From contig NZ_FODR01000008.1 of assembly GCF_900110415.1 (NCBI RefSeq), positions 124,001-188,000 on the forward strand: a stretch of DNA of 64,000 nt. Reading direction: 5' to 3'. Within the stretch, counting starts at the first letter, position 1, and each line of letters begins with the position of its first letter. Both the position numbers and the translations under genes were made by a program. This DNA is from Mucilaginibacter sp. OK283. GTDB taxonomy: Bacteria; Bacteroidota; Bacteroidia; Sphingobacteriales; Sphingobacteriaceae. The notes beneath the pieces are model-generated. The model did no database searches, had not been told where the DNA came from, and saw only the letters and a program-made list of their open reading frames with translations. Of the stretch, positions 1 to 9,484 are shown one piece after another.

Positions 1-370
1 CATTAATATCAACCATAGTTGCGCCGGTGCTCCAATATTTGGTGCCTTTTACCCCTGCTTTGGCGGTAACGTTTTCAAATTTCCAGTTGCCTTTATTTAT
101 AAAAAGCTGGTTACCCCCGGTATTTGAAGTAAGGTAAACATCATTAAGCCCATCGTTATTAACATCGCCAATGGCAACGCCGCCGCCGTTATAATAGTTG
201 CGGTAGCTAAATACGTTGGTGCGGTCCTGATCGGTTAACTGGTTAATAAAAGTTATGCCTGTTTCATCGTTGGGTTGTAATGAAAACAACGTGCTTTTTT
301 GGCCACCGTTACAACTCCATAATAACACAACTCCTGCAAAAACAAAAGACCACTTTTTAAATAGCATCAT
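1..370 (-). CDS. FG-GAP/VCBS-repeat lipoprotein, N-terminal part (cut by window edge)
   Basis: The minus-strand frame is open from base 1 to an ATG at 370. The N-terminus is MMLFKKWSFVFAGVVLLWSC followed by NGG, a lipoprotein signal with a lipobox Cys at residue 20. Further in, the read GGVAIGDVNNDGLNDVYLTS is a typical FG-GAP/VCBS calcium-binding repeat, the type found in proteins that also carry an ASPIC/UnbV domain. The rest lies outside the window. It follows susC and susD on the same strand, separated from susD by a hairpin, so it is probably a surface or periplasmic partner of that uptake system. A second ATG sits directly after the first; either could be the start. The family call is good; the substrate is unknown. 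Confidence 0.8.
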   Translation of the reverse strand, partial: MMLFKKWSFVFAGVVLLWSCNGGQKSTLFSLQPNDETGITFINQLTDQDRTNVFSYRNYYNGGGVAIGDVNNDGLNDVYLTSNTGGNQLFINKGNWKFENVTAKAGVKGTKYWSTGATMVDIN

Positions 371-388
371 ATCATCAGCAAAAAACAA

Positions 389-413
389 ACGTAGCGGAAA
401 ATTTCCGCTACGT
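389..413 (-). terminator. Hairpin between susD-like gene and FG-GAP gene
   Basis: A perfect inverted repeat ACGTAGCGGAAA / TTTCCGCTACGT lies 30 bases past the SusD stop codon and 19 bases before the next start. Its position suggests termination or attenuation between susD and the downstream gene. There is no long T run, so it may only reduce downstream expression. Confidence 0.6.
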
Positions 414-443
414 TCTGTTATAAATCAAATAAACCCCAATATA

Positions 444-1982
444 TTAATAACCTGGATTTTGTTTAAGATTAGGGTTGGTATCCACAGCACGCTGAGGGAT
501 AGGGTACAAAGTTTTTGATTTATCTGTCTTTAACGGACGCTGATCAACCGGATCATTGAATTTTTCAAAACGGATCAGGTCATTCCTTCTCCAACCTTCG
601 TAATAAAGTTCGCGGCCACGTTCGGCCAGCATAGCTGCAGCATCAACACTTGCCAATGGAGTAGCTCCGCGCGGTACGCGAATAGCGTTTACGATAGCCA
701 GTGCAGTTTGCCCGCTTGGATCGGTACCACCACGCATAATGGCTTCTGCTTTCTCAAGCATAACATCGGCGTAACGTAATATTACATAGTCATTATCTTC
801 GCCGCTGTCGGTAACTGTTCCGTCAGCATTCGGGTGCGGAAAGTATTTGAATACCCTGATACCTTGTGCTTCTGTTGAATAATTTAGATTTACATCGGGA
901 GTAAAAACAAGTGGTTTTCCACCGCGTTGCTTTAAAGCTACGCCCTTAGGGCCATATTGCTGGCCAACAGCAAACCCTGCTCTTAAACCAACTTTGTCGG
1001 TAAGTCCCGGATAATCAACACCTCTACGCTCGTCTGTAGCTTCAAATGATTTGTAAAAATCAGCCAGCGTAGTAAAGCCATTCCATCCATCGGGTGTTTG
1101 GTTGTAATGCAAGCCCATCTTCCAACGATTTTTGGCCGAGCCTTGTACTTTATCTACTGTATTATAGATACCAAAGATGTTTTCATGCGATTGAGTAGTG
1201 TTATCCCAGGCAAAGTCCTGGAAGTATTTGCCGGCCGGTTCCAAAGAATAACCAGCAGCAGTAACTTTGTTTGCATACTCAATAACTTTATCCATATCGG
1301 CTTTTGCAAACGTAAAGGGCCCGCCAACTGTAGTTGCTGTATAAACAGCTTTATTTAAATAAACTTTGGCTAAAAGCGCCTCTGCTGCGGCTTTGCTGGC
1401 AATGCCGATATTAGCAGACGCACCTAATTTTGATTCCGCAAACTCCAGGTCGGCTATAATAAATGCGGTAGCTTCTGAGCGGCTGTAAACTTTAGGAATA
1501 GACGAGTTTGAAGCATTGGGATCGCGAAAAGGGGCCTGGCCATACAAGTCAACTATCTGGAACATAAAGTATGCACGCAAAAAGCTGGCTTCAGCCTTAA
1601 TCTGGTCTGTAGTTGCTCTTGAAATAACCTGCGTAGCACGAAACACCCCGATATTTAATTGGTCCCAGGTATCATTAACCTGGTTGTGTGAAGGCGTCCA
1701 GGTATGAGTGTGAAGTTTGCGCCACGTACCAAAGTCTCCCCAATCGGTACCACGTGTCGGCCCCATCATTTCGTCTGTAGGATGCTCTTGTAGAGCATAA
1801 GTATTTGCCTGATCTGATTGTCCGAATAATTGTGAATAAACGCCGTTAAGATCGGCAGCGCTTGCCGCTCCGCCATTGTCAATAGACTTGGAACCGTAAA
1901 CGGTCTCGTCTAACTTTTTGCAGCCCATAGTGCTCAAAAGTAGGAGACTACAGGTAACTGCTATTGATGTAATTTTTTTCAT
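444..1982 (-). CDS. SusD/RagB-family nutrient-binding outer-membrane lipoprotein
   Basis: 512 aa. It begins with a lipoprotein signal whose lipobox Cys is residue 21 (LLSTMGC). The body has the SusD/RagB features: a long helical TPR-like N-terminal half, an RAYFMFQIVDLYGQAPF segment, a VILRYADVMLEKAEAIMRGG segment and a C-terminal RGRELYYEGWRRNDLIRF segment. In the family, SusD binds an oligosaccharide at the cell surface and lids the SusC barrel. It lies 11 bases downstream of the susC-like gene, so the two are cotranscribed. No glycoside hydrolase is in this part of the window, so the glycan cannot be named. The nearby sucrose genes are suggestive but are separately transcribed. Confidence 0.95.
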   Translation of the reverse strand: MKKITSIAVTCSLLLLSTMGCKKLDETVYGSKSIDNGGAASAADLNGVYSQLFGQSDQANTYALQEHPTDEMMGPTRGTDWGDFGTWRKLHTHTWTPSHNQVNDTWDQLNIGVFRATQVISRATTDQIKAEASFLRAYFMFQIVDLYGQAPFRDPNASNSSIPKVYSRSEATAFIIADLEFAESKLGASANIGIASKAAAEALLAKVYLNKAVYTATTVGGPFTFAKADMDKVIEYANKVTAAGYSLEPAGKYFQDFAWDNTTQSHENIFGIYNTVDKVQGSAKNRWKMGLHYNQTPDGWNGFTTLADFYKSFEATDERRGVDYPGLTDKVGLRAGFAVGQQYGPKGVALKQRGGKPLVFTPDVNLNYSTEAQGIRVFKYFPHPNADGTVTDSGEDNDYVILRYADVMLEKAEAIMRGGTDPSGQTALAIVNAIRVPRGATPLASVDAAAMLAERGRELYYEGWRRNDLIRFEKFNDPVDQRPLKTDKSKTLYPIPQRAVDTNPNLKQNPGY

Positions 1983-1993
1983 ACTAATTTATA

Positions 1994-4900
1994 TTAAAAA
2001 CTTGCATTTAAACTTAATGTAAATGTGCGTGCGCTTGGATAAGAAGTATAATCTATCCCTCTTGAAGGCACACCATTTCGTTCCTTATTGGTATTAATTT
2101 CCGGGTCAAGGCCACTATAACCGGTTATCAGGAAAAGATTTTGGCCGGTGACTGCAACACGCAGTGATTTGATTGCCATTCGCTTAACCGGGAATGTGTA
2201 ACCCAGAGACGCGTTGCTCATTCTTAAAAAATCGCCTTTTTCAAGGAAGCGTGATGATACTTCGCCAGAGTTTAAAGGATTTTCATTGGTTGAAGCAACT
2301 GCTTTTGTCACGTTACGGCCGCTAACAAGGTTACCTTTGTAAAAGAATGCGTTGGCTGTGTTATTGTAAATATAAAAGCCTGTTTGTGCATTCAGGAAGA
2401 AACTTAACATCCAGTTACCATATGTAAAAGTGTTATTGATACCAGCAAGGAAGGTTGGAAGCGGGCTACCATGAGGTGTTGCCGCATCAATACCATTTGG
2501 ATAGATACCAAATCCATTAGCGTCCAAGCCATTATACTGAGATACGTTAAACTCATACAACGGATATCCGTTTCCGAAAAACTGTGCATATGCACCGGAT
2601 AAGCCCTGGCCATCTATGTTACCGGTTATTACGTTGCGGTTACCAAAGTTTTCGATGCGGTTTTTAACAAACGTCATGTTATAATTAATATCCCAGCTGA
2701 ATTTTTTACCCTGAACAGCTTGCAAAAGCAAACCTACTTCTACACCTGTGTTACGCACGTTACCTGGCAAATTAACCCAATACCTTGTACTGGCAGCTGG
2801 CTGTGCTAAATCCTGTAAGAAAAGGAGGTTTTTTTGAGATTTATTAAAATAATCAACCGTACCAGATATCCTGCCGTTAAGTATGCTGAAGTCTATACCG
2901 GCGCCATAGGCTGTTTGGGTCTCCCATTTCAAATCGGGGTTTGCTGCATTTAACGGCGTGCTTGATGTACCGTAATAATTAAGTTGCCTTAAAGCAAGCG
3001 ATGCATATGACGGAAACTCCTGGTTACCTGTTTGTCCATAATTCAACCTAAGGCTTAAATCGTCAAATATTCCTTTGGGAGCAAAGCTTTCATTGCTGAT
3101 ACGCCATTTTGCTGCCAACGCCGGAAAATTACCATATTTATGATTGTTACCAAAACGGCTTGAACCGTCTCTTCTGAGCGTACCTGTTAAGATATATTTA
3201 TCTTTATATGAGTAGTTAACGCGTGCAAAAAAAGACTGTAACCTGTAACTACTACTATCACCAACCGGGTAAGCCAAATGATTTTTGAAATCATTATAGT
3301 TTTTAACAAACTGACCAGAAGTTGCAGTTCCCCAGCCAAAATCGTTACGGCTGTAGTTTTTATAGTTTGAATATGAATAACCGGCCAATGCAGTTAAACT
3401 ACTATTATCAGAAAACTTCTTTTCGTAATTTAACGTGTGTTCGGTAATAATACTGGTAAGTTCGGTATGCTGCAGAATACCCCGGCCATTACCGGTAGCA
3501 GAAGGTACATTAAAATCCCTGATGTTGGTTTGATCTGTAAAACCAACTATTGTTGGATCATAAAATGTTTTTCTTAACCCACGGGAAAGATCCACTCCTA
3601 TATTTCCCTTGTATGTTAAGCCCTGTACAAGTCTTACAGTAAGCGTTAGGTTGTTAAGAAAACGGTTAATATTGTCCCTGTCATCTATCTGGTTAAGCAT
3701 TGATACAGGGTTTCTGAAACTGTTATTTTTCGGAAATCCCTGGTCATCGTATCCGTTGATATCAAAATACCTTCCCTTATCATCATAAACAGGTATAGTA
3801 GGGTTAGTTTGCAAAGCAGCACCTATTAAGCTTCCGTTAAAACCGGCGTTATTGGTGATAGGCGCAAACTGATCCTTTACATTTGAATACAACGATTGCA
3901 GATCGAACTTGATACGGCCGCTAAATAATGATTGAGAAGCATTTAAACGTGCATTAAAACGCTTTAAATCGGTTTTTTTCACGATACCTTGCTGATCATC
4001 ATATCCTGCAGAAAAACGGTAATTACCTGTGTTATTAGCCCCGCCAAATGCTATGTTATAGTTTTGAGAAATGGCTGTTCTCAAAATTTGATCTTGCCAG
4101 TTGGTGTTGCCTTTGTAGTCAACCGAAGTAGCGTCCGCACCAACACTCGCAACGGCTTTCAGGAAATCTTCCCTGCCAAGCAAGTCATAACGTTTTGCCG
4201 CATTGGAAACGCTTGTACTTGCGCCAAATTGAATACCTGCACCTTTACGGCCCTTACGGGTTGTAATTAAAATAACGCCGTTTGCACCGCGCGAACCATA
4301 AATAGCAGCAGAGGATGCATCTTTTAATATACTGATATTCTCGATATCGGCAGGATTAATAAAGGCTAAAGGGTTACGGGCTGAAGAACTACCTGCGCCG
4401 CTATCATAACCACCTGCTGTACCACCGTTATCAAGAGGAACACCATCCACTACGTATAATGGATTATTACTTGAACGAATAGAACTTGCGCCACGGATGT
4501 TAATAGTTGCACCGGCACCTGGCTCGCCACTTGAAGGGGTAACCTGTACACCGGCAATTCTACCTTGTAACAATTGTTCAGGCGTTGCAATAACACCCTT
4601 GTTGAAATCCTTAGTGCTTAACGAAGCAACAGAACCTGTTGCATCCTTTACTCTTTGCGATCCGTATCCAATAACTACAACCTCGTTTAATGCTTTACTG
4701 GAGGCATCCATCGTAACATTAATTGTTGTGCGGCCATCAATATTAACAGTTTGACTAACATAGCCAACATACGTTAATACCAAAACGGTAGCGTTCCCGG
4801 GAACTGAAATACGATATTCGCCCTCGGTGTTGGTTATCGCGCCACCCGGGGAGGTTAATGAAGTTTTAACTGATACCCCTATTAACGGAGATCCATCTTT

Positions 4901-5008
4901 CTTGTCAGTTACTTTTCCGGTAATTATCTTATTCTGGGCCATAACGGGCACCGAGAAAAGATAAATTACGGCAAAGAAACATACTTTGAGTAAGTGTTTA
5001 AATTGCAT
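1994..5008 (-). CDS. SusC/RagA-family TonB-dependent outer-membrane transporter
   Basis: 1004 aa. There is a signal peptide (about residues 1-25, cut near PVMAQ), a carboxypeptidase-D-like beta-sandwich domain (about 28-105, ITGKVTDKKDGSPLIGVSV), a LNEVVVIGYGSQ segment marking the plug start, and a plug with IRGASSIRSSNNPLYVVDGV and ILKDASSAAIYGSRGANGVI. A long beta-barrel ends in an aromatic C-terminus (LSLNASF). Length and order are normal for SusC. It imports a glycan fragment across the outer membrane using TonB energy, paired with the SusD-like lipoprotein 11 bases downstream. The DUF6377 regulator gene about 500 bases upstream on the same strand is a likely controller, but this is inferred from position only. 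Confidence 0.95.
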   Translation of the reverse strand: MQFKHLLKVCFFAVIYLFSVPVMAQNKIITGKVTDKKDGSPLIGVSVKTSLTSPGGAITNTEGEYRISVPGNATVLVLTYVGYVSQTVNIDGRTTINVTMDASSKALNEVVVIGYGSQRVKDATGSVASLSTKDFNKGVIATPEQLLQGRIAGVQVTPSSGEPGAGATINIRGASSIRSSNNPLYVVDGVPLDNGGTAGGYDSGAGSSSARNPLAFINPADIENISILKDASSAAIYGSRGANGVILITTRKGRKGAGIQFGASTSVSNAAKRYDLLGREDFLKAVASVGADATSVDYKGNTNWQDQILRTAISQNYNIAFGGANNTGNYRFSAGYDDQQGIVKKTDLKRFNARLNASQSLFSGRIKFDLQSLYSNVKDQFAPITNNAGFNGSLIGAALQTNPTIPVYDDKGRYFDINGYDDQGFPKNNSFRNPVSMLNQIDDRDNINRFLNNLTLTVRLVQGLTYKGNIGVDLSRGLRKTFYDPTIVGFTDQTNIRDFNVPSATGNGRGILQHTELTSIITEHTLNYEKKFSDNSSLTALAGYSYSNYKNYSRNDFGWGTATSGQFVKNYNDFKNHLAYPVGDSSSYRLQSFFARVNYSYKDKYILTGTLRRDGSSRFGNNHKYGNFPALAAKWRISNESFAPKGIFDDLSLRLNYGQTGNQEFPSYASLALRQLNYYGTSSTPLNAANPDLKWETQTAYGAGIDFSILNGRISGTVDYFNKSQKNLLFLQDLAQPAASTRYWVNLPGNVRNTGVEVGLLLQAVQGKKFSWDINYNMTFVKNRIENFGNRNVITGNIDGQGLSGAYAQFFGNGYPLYEFNVSQYNGLDANGFGIYPNGIDAATPHGSPLPTFLAGINNTFTYGNWMLSFFLNAQTGFYIYNNTANAFFYKGNLVSGRNVTKAVASTNENPLNSGEVSSRFLEKGDFLRMSNASLGYTFPVKRMAIKSLRVAVTGQNLFLITGYSGLDPEINTNKERNGVPSRGIDYTSYPSARTFTLSLNASF

Positions 5009-5509
5009 AATTACAGAGATTTAGTTGAATTGGTTTAATTAACTGGTTTAGACTTTTTGGGCTAATAAAAATGACCTTTCAAATTAGCGACCGGCATATG
5101 TTGTAAGTATTTTCAATTGAGATCTTGAAAAAAAATACTTAATTAAACGTTAAAAATTCTCGTTTAAAACCAATTCAAAATGGCGTCACTGAGAACTAAC
5201 TAACAATACTGGCTACTGAAAATGTAATGGTTTATAATATTACACCTAAAAATCTTATGCAATTTAGTTATTAAAGCAGTAGAAAAATGTGATGTAGGAC
5301 ACAAGATTGGTAAAACGCGGATAATTTTAAATTTATATAAACATTTTCGCTGTTTTTATTTTTTACATACCTAATTATCAGGTACTTAAAAAACAAGACC
5401 ATGATAAAAATATAAAGTTTTTATTACCTCTATTTTAACAAATTTTGGTACTAAATTACCCGACAAGCGCTTTTTAAACTTCATAAACACCTATTGAGGC
5501 TTAAAAAAA
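5009..5509. other. 501-bp intergenic region upstream of susC-like gene
   Basis: AT-rich non-coding stretch between the DUF6377 regulator stop and the susC-like start, both on the minus strand. It presumably holds the susCD promoter and 5' leader. I see no open frame, no strong hairpin terminator and no clean TAnnTTTG promoter match. Near matches on the minus strand (CTAATTTG near 5073 and CCATTTTG near 5175) are too weak to call. Confidence 0.5.
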
Positions 5510-7120
5510 TTAACTGATGTCAAATGGTTTGATGTTCATGATGCGCTGCTCAAATTGTTCGGGGTGCAGCGATTTGGCTTTGATACGCATTTTATAAACG
5601 TAGATGGTATTCACAGAATATTCTAATATTTTGGCAATAGTATCGTTATCAGCAATACCCATTCTGATAAGCGCAAATATTCTTAAATCGGTATTCAATA
5701 ACTCATCTTCCTGTGGCCAAATCTGATCTTTTTCGTCAAACAGGCTGTTAAATACATTAATAAAGTTTGGAAATATTTTCACAAAAATATGGTCAAAACT
5801 ATAGTATAAATTCTCCCGCTCTTTTTTAATATCTATATTATTGATGAGTGAGGTAATGGCATCGTACTTTTTCATCGAGATTTTAGCCTCGATAGATACC
5901 TTCAGGTTTTCGAGCTTTAGTATATATCCCGATATCGCTTTAAAAAACTGCCCGATATATTCTTCTTTAATCTTTGCATCTACAAGGAGTTTGCCATTTA
6001 TATCATTAAGCTGTGCATTTTTCCCTTCTATTATCTTTTCCTTAGTTTTCAGTTTTCTAAGCTGCTTAACAATCATCACCAGGAAAAACACCACCAGTAA
6101 GGCCAGGGCCGTTAGCGTAATCAACAGGATCAGAAAGCGGTTTTTCTGATGTTCGGAGTTATTGAGTTCGGCGGCGGCAATTATTGGCAATATTGATCCT
6201 ATCTGGATTTTCCGTTGCCTTGCTCCATAAAAATCGGCATCTGCTTTGGCCAATTGTATAAAACTATAGGCGTCTTTTATATTTCCTTTTTTATATAAAA
6301 GGTCGGCAAGGGTATAAAGGGCAACGGTTTCGCGCGTAGAAGATTTGATATCGGCGATGGCCGATTGGATCATCAGGTTAATGCCCTCCTCTTTTTGATT
6401 TTCCTGTAAGTAAATCATTCCCAATGAGCAGGAAACCATTGCCCTTAAGTGCATGGTTATTACCATGTTTTTTTCGAGCAGCTTACCAAACCAAACTTTG
6501 CCCTGAACGTAGTTACGTTCCTGCAGCTTTTGCAAACCCAGCAGATAATTACGGCTCACAAAGTCATCGCCGCAAAAAGATATGGCCGAATCGATAGATT
6601 TATTGCCCGCTGTAATGTAACCGGGCGTAAAATATTTGTCGTTACTATAATTAGCTATATCGTAATAACACCTGCCCAAAAAAAAATAATAATCAATTTT
6701 GGCCGGGGTCTCCAAAACCTTAACATCAACCTTATGCAAATAATCAAAAGCTTCGTGAAACATGCCCGATGACAGCAGGATAAAAGCCATTTTAACGTAG
6801 CTGTAATATTCGCCTTGCTTATCGCCACGTTGTTTACTTAGGGCTATCATCTTATCCACATAAACATATGCCGAATCAAACTGGTAGCCTTTATATTCGC
6901 TGTAAATACTGTTTAATGTAGAAAACTGACCATCATAATCATTTTTAGATAGCCTTGCCCGGTATAATTTCAGCCTGTTAATCCGCGACTCCTTAATACG
7001 CTCGTAAGCACCTTTTTTTCCAATCTCCGTTTTTAATTCTTCAAGTAAATTATTTGTTGCATCAGATGCAAATGTTGATAAAGAACTTAATAACAATAAG
7101 AAACAGAAAAAATACTTCAT
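5510..7120 (-). CDS. DUF6377-type transcriptional regulator with TPR-like sensor and membrane segment
   Basis: 536 aa from the ATG at 7120, chosen over one 16 codons upstream because MKYFFCFLLLLSSLSTFA is then a proper signal peptide. An alpha-helical TPR-like region covers about residues 30-310. One membrane segment (LLITLTALALLVVFFLVMIV, near 330-350) is followed by a coiled stretch and a cytoplasmic C-terminal domain ending in a LuxR-like helix-turn-helix (DNDTIAKILEYSVNTIYVYK). This matches the Bacteroidota DUF6377 architecture: a periplasmic sensor joined to a DNA-binding domain in one membrane protein. It sits upstream of susC on the same strand, so it is a plausible local controller. 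The C-terminal half is clearly homologous to the shorter protein at 8671-9441. Confidence 0.8.
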   Translation of the reverse strand: MKYFFCFLLLLSSLSTFASDATNNLLEELKTEIGKKGAYERIKESRINRLKLYRARLSKNDYDGQFSTLNSIYSEYKGYQFDSAYVYVDKMIALSKQRGDKQGEYYSYVKMAFILLSSGMFHEAFDYLHKVDVKVLETPAKIDYYFFLGRCYYDIANYSNDKYFTPGYITAGNKSIDSAISFCGDDFVSRNYLLGLQKLQERNYVQGKVWFGKLLEKNMVITMHLRAMVSCSLGMIYLQENQKEEGINLMIQSAIADIKSSTRETVALYTLADLLYKKGNIKDAYSFIQLAKADADFYGARQRKIQIGSILPIIAAAELNNSEHQKNRFLILLITLTALALLVVFFLVMIVKQLRKLKTKEKIIEGKNAQLNDINGKLLVDAKIKEEYIGQFFKAISGYILKLENLKVSIEAKISMKKYDAITSLINNIDIKKERENLYYSFDHIFVKIFPNFINVFNSLFDEKDQIWPQEDELLNTDLRIFALIRMGIADNDTIAKILEYSVNTIYVYKMRIKAKSLHPEQFEQRIMNIKPFDIS

Positions 7121-7356
7121 GCTTATATAATTCAAAGGTTTAAACACATTAACTAACCCGCCCTTCACAGAACAATATTCAAGTAAGCTGCAACGATAAA
7201 AACAGCGTCCGGTACAGATCTTCTTTTATTTTACTACTATGAAATTGAAATTACGGGTTTATATCTCAAAGATATATAAAGGAGCAGTCTTTATGGCTTA
7301 CTTTATTAACATAATTAAACCATACGGGCATATTGCGGTGCTGCCCGTGCAGCATA

Positions 7357-8346
7357 TTAAAGCGAACCACCTTCTACAAGGACAGCGTTAATTTTTATTT
7401 CCTGCATACCGGTACTTCCGGCTATGCAGGCCATCATTTTTACAAAAGCGCTTTTTGCCAGCTTAAAGCCACTGGTTTCAATAAAGGTAATTTGCGGGTA
7501 ATAAAATGTAGGTACCTGGCCCTCGCTTATAGCTATAACACCAACATCGCCGGGTATACGTAACTGCAGGGTTTGTATAGCTTTCATTACCCCTATCAGC
7601 ACCTCGTCGCTCATGCAAAAAATAGCGTCTGGCTGTTGATGGGGTAAGGCCTTCATTACAATGCTAAAAGATTCATTTATTGAGCTTGCATGATGAATGG
7701 TTAACCTTGCCCCGGGATTATCCGCCTCCAATGTTTCGGTAAAAGCGCTTAGCCTTTTTTTGGTGATGGATAACTCTTCATTTCCAAAAACGCCCAGGAT
7801 ATTTTGTTTGTTTTTAGCCATTAACGTTTTGGCTGCTATGGTTGCTGCCATTACATCATCAACACATATTTTAATACAATTTTCAAACGCGGGCACCTTA
7901 TCAAAAAAAATAATGGGGATAGGGTGGTCGCCTTGTTTAAGAAAGCTACTGATATCTGTAGTTTTGGTAGTTATCGAGATAAATATGCCCGACACCCTCC
8001 CCTGCCTGCACCGTTTCAGGTTTTGTTGCTCTATGAGCGGGTCGTCGCCGGATTGCAGCATAATCAACGAGTAGCCATACAACCGCACTTCTTCTTCAAG
8101 CGAACTGATGAACGACTGGTAAAAATCATTGGCTATTGTTGGTATAATTACTGCCAATTCCTTGCTTTGGTTGGTCCTGAGGTTAATGGCGTAGGTATTA
8201 GGCTCATATTCGGCAACGGCAGCAAGTTCCTTAACCTTTTGCCTGGTTTCTTTTGAGATATCCGGATGATCTTTTAGCGCCCGCGAAACTGTAGAGATAC
8301 TTAAATTAAGCATTTCGGCAAGTTTTTTTAAAGTTATATCGGGCAT
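7357..8346 (-). CDS. LacI-family transcriptional regulator
   Basis: 329 aa. The N-terminal HTH (residues 4-25, ITLKKLAEMLNLSISTVSRA) with hinge and the periplasmic-binding-protein-like effector domain (from about residue 60, KELAVIIPTIANDFYQSF) are complete, and the length is normal for LacI/GalR. It is divergent from the DUF6377-like gene, sugar transporter and amylosucrase on the plus strand. A perfect LacI-type palindrome, GCAAACGTTTGC, lies in the shared region at 8536-8547. It therefore probably represses the sucrose/glucan genes until a sugar or sugar phosphate is bound. The effector cannot be read from sequence; sucrose or a maltose-type sugar is a guess from the neighbours. Confidence 0.92.
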   Translation of the reverse strand: MPDITLKKLAEMLNLSISTVSRALKDHPDISKETRQKVKELAAVAEYEPNTYAINLRTNQSKELAVIIPTIANDFYQSFISSLEEEVRLYGYSLIMLQSGDDPLIEQQNLKRCRQGRVSGIFISITTKTTDISSFLKQGDHPIPIIFFDKVPAFENCIKICVDDVMAATIAAKTLMAKNKQNILGVFGNEELSITKKRLSAFTETLEADNPGARLTIHHASSINESFSIVMKALPHQQPDAIFCMSDEVLIGVMKAIQTLQLRIPGDVGVIAISEGQVPTFYYPQITFIETSGFKLAKSAFVKMMACIAGSTGMQEIKINAVLVEGGSL

Positions 8347-8670
8347 AGCATTGGCTGTTGGTAATCGGTTATTAAAAGTAGTACATTTTTTTGTTTCAAT
8401 TCAGGTGCCTGCTTTTAAACCGTGCCGCTTATTGCTATTATCCTGTTAAACAACACCCATATTCACTTTATCACTCCATTTAGCCAACGCTTAAAACGGT
8501 ATTTCCTTAACTATTTTTCAACAACAAACATTATCGCAAACGTTTGCAGGCTTTTGCGAACCTTATTTTGCTTGCCGTGCGTATAAAACATGAAAGCTAA
8601 ACCCTACTTTTAGCAAAGTATTCCCAATTATAACCTGTTACTTTTTTTGCCAGCTAAAATTACCGAAGAC
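8347..8670. other. Divergent regulatory region between lacI-like gene and sugar operon
   Basis: 324 bp with no gene. It contains the LacI-type palindrome at 8536-8547, a nearby half-site-like TTTTGCGAA at 8552-8560, and TACTTTTA elements on both strands (8605-8612 plus; minus-strand counterpart near 8380) that differ at the last base from the Bacteroidota -7 consensus TAnnTTTG. Confidence 0.55.
8536..8547. promoter_or_regulatory. LacI/GalR-type operator palindrome
   Basis: GCAAACGTTTGC is a perfect 12-bp palindrome with the central CG typical of LacI-family operators (consensus near CGCAAACGTTTGCG). It lies 190 bp from the LacI start and 124 bp before the ATG at 8671. Position and symmetry fit an operator for the adjacent regulator; binding is inferred. 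Confidence 0.72.
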
Positions 8671-9441
8671 ATGAGCATATATCATACTGCCTCCGTTTTT
8701 TCATTTTTTTGCTATACGTACCTTTTAGAAATAAGCGGAACCTCTTTGTTAAAAGATATTCCTGCGTTTATGCTTCATATGCCGCAAATAAATACCGGCA
8801 TCGCTATAACCCTGGCAACATCGGTATTGGTATCGGCTGCCTGTATACTAAGAGTTTATGCATTATCCAAACAAATAAAGTTTCAGCGGGATATTATAGC
8901 AGAGCAGCAATCGCGCTTGCTTAGTTTAAATGAAATAATAGAGCAAAACGGGCAAAGCAAGGCCGATCATATAGGCCACTTTGTTTGCCTGGTATCAAAC
9001 TATATTACCAAATTTGAAAAACTAAACCGGAGCATAAAACGCCACTTAGCTGTAAAAAACTACCGTGATATACTTCCCTGTTTTGATGACATAGACGTTA
9101 AATACGAACGCAAATCGCTTTGCCGCGACTTTGACAAGTACTTTTTAAAAGCCTTCCCCAATTTTGTTATGGAATTTAACGCGATGCTGAAAAAGGAAGA
9201 CCAGATATGGCCAAAACGCATCGGGCAGTTAAATACCGAACTGCGCATTTTTGCCCTCATGAAACTGGGCATTACCGATTGCGAAACCATAGCCGGTATT
9301 TTAGAATATTCGGCCAATACCATCTACGTTTATAAAATGCGCATCAAGGCCAGGCTTAATATGCCTGCCGATGACACGGACGGGGTTACTTTGTTTAAAG
9401 CTTCATTTGATGAAGCCGGCCGTTATGTGAAATCAGCTTAA
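8671..9441 (+). CDS. Short DUF6377-like regulator lacking the TPR sensor region
   Basis: 256 aa from the ATG at 8671; a TTG 24 bases upstream would add eight residues. There is a hydrophobic stretch near residues 2-22, another near 45-62 (ITLATSVLVSAACILRVYAL), a coiled linker, and a C-terminal regulatory domain closely matching that of the 5510-7120 protein. Shared motifs include EDQIWP/KDQIWP, LNTELRIFALMKLGITD and ILEYSANTIYVYKMRIKA. The family usually carries a long TPR-like sensor; here it is absent. It is the first gene of the plus-strand run leading to the transporter and amylosucrase and lies downstream of the LacI operator. It could modulate the same genes or compete with the full-length paralogue. 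Confidence 0.72.
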   Translation: MSIYHTASVFSFFCYTYLLEISGTSLLKDIPAFMLHMPQINTGIAITLATSVLVSAACILRVYALSKQIKFQRDIIAEQQSRLLSLNEIIEQNGQSKADHIGHFVCLVSNYITKFEKLNRSIKRHLAVKNYRDILPCFDDIDVKYERKSLCRDFDKYFLKAFPNFVMEFNAMLKKEDQIWPKRIGQLNTELRIFALMKLGITDCETIAGILEYSANTIYVYKMRIKARLNMPADDTDGVTLFKASFDEAGRYVKSA

Positions 9442-9484
9442 ATATGCTATACTTTCTTAACTTATCACAATTTAACAACCATCC

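Noticed and set aside
255..518. Plus-strand open frame at the left end
   Set aside because: It spans the start of the FG-GAP gene, the terminator hairpin and the end of the SusD gene on the opposite strand.
8647..8670. TTG start for the short DUF6377-like gene
   Set aside because: It adds eight residues without improving family match; the ATG at 8671 is more likely.
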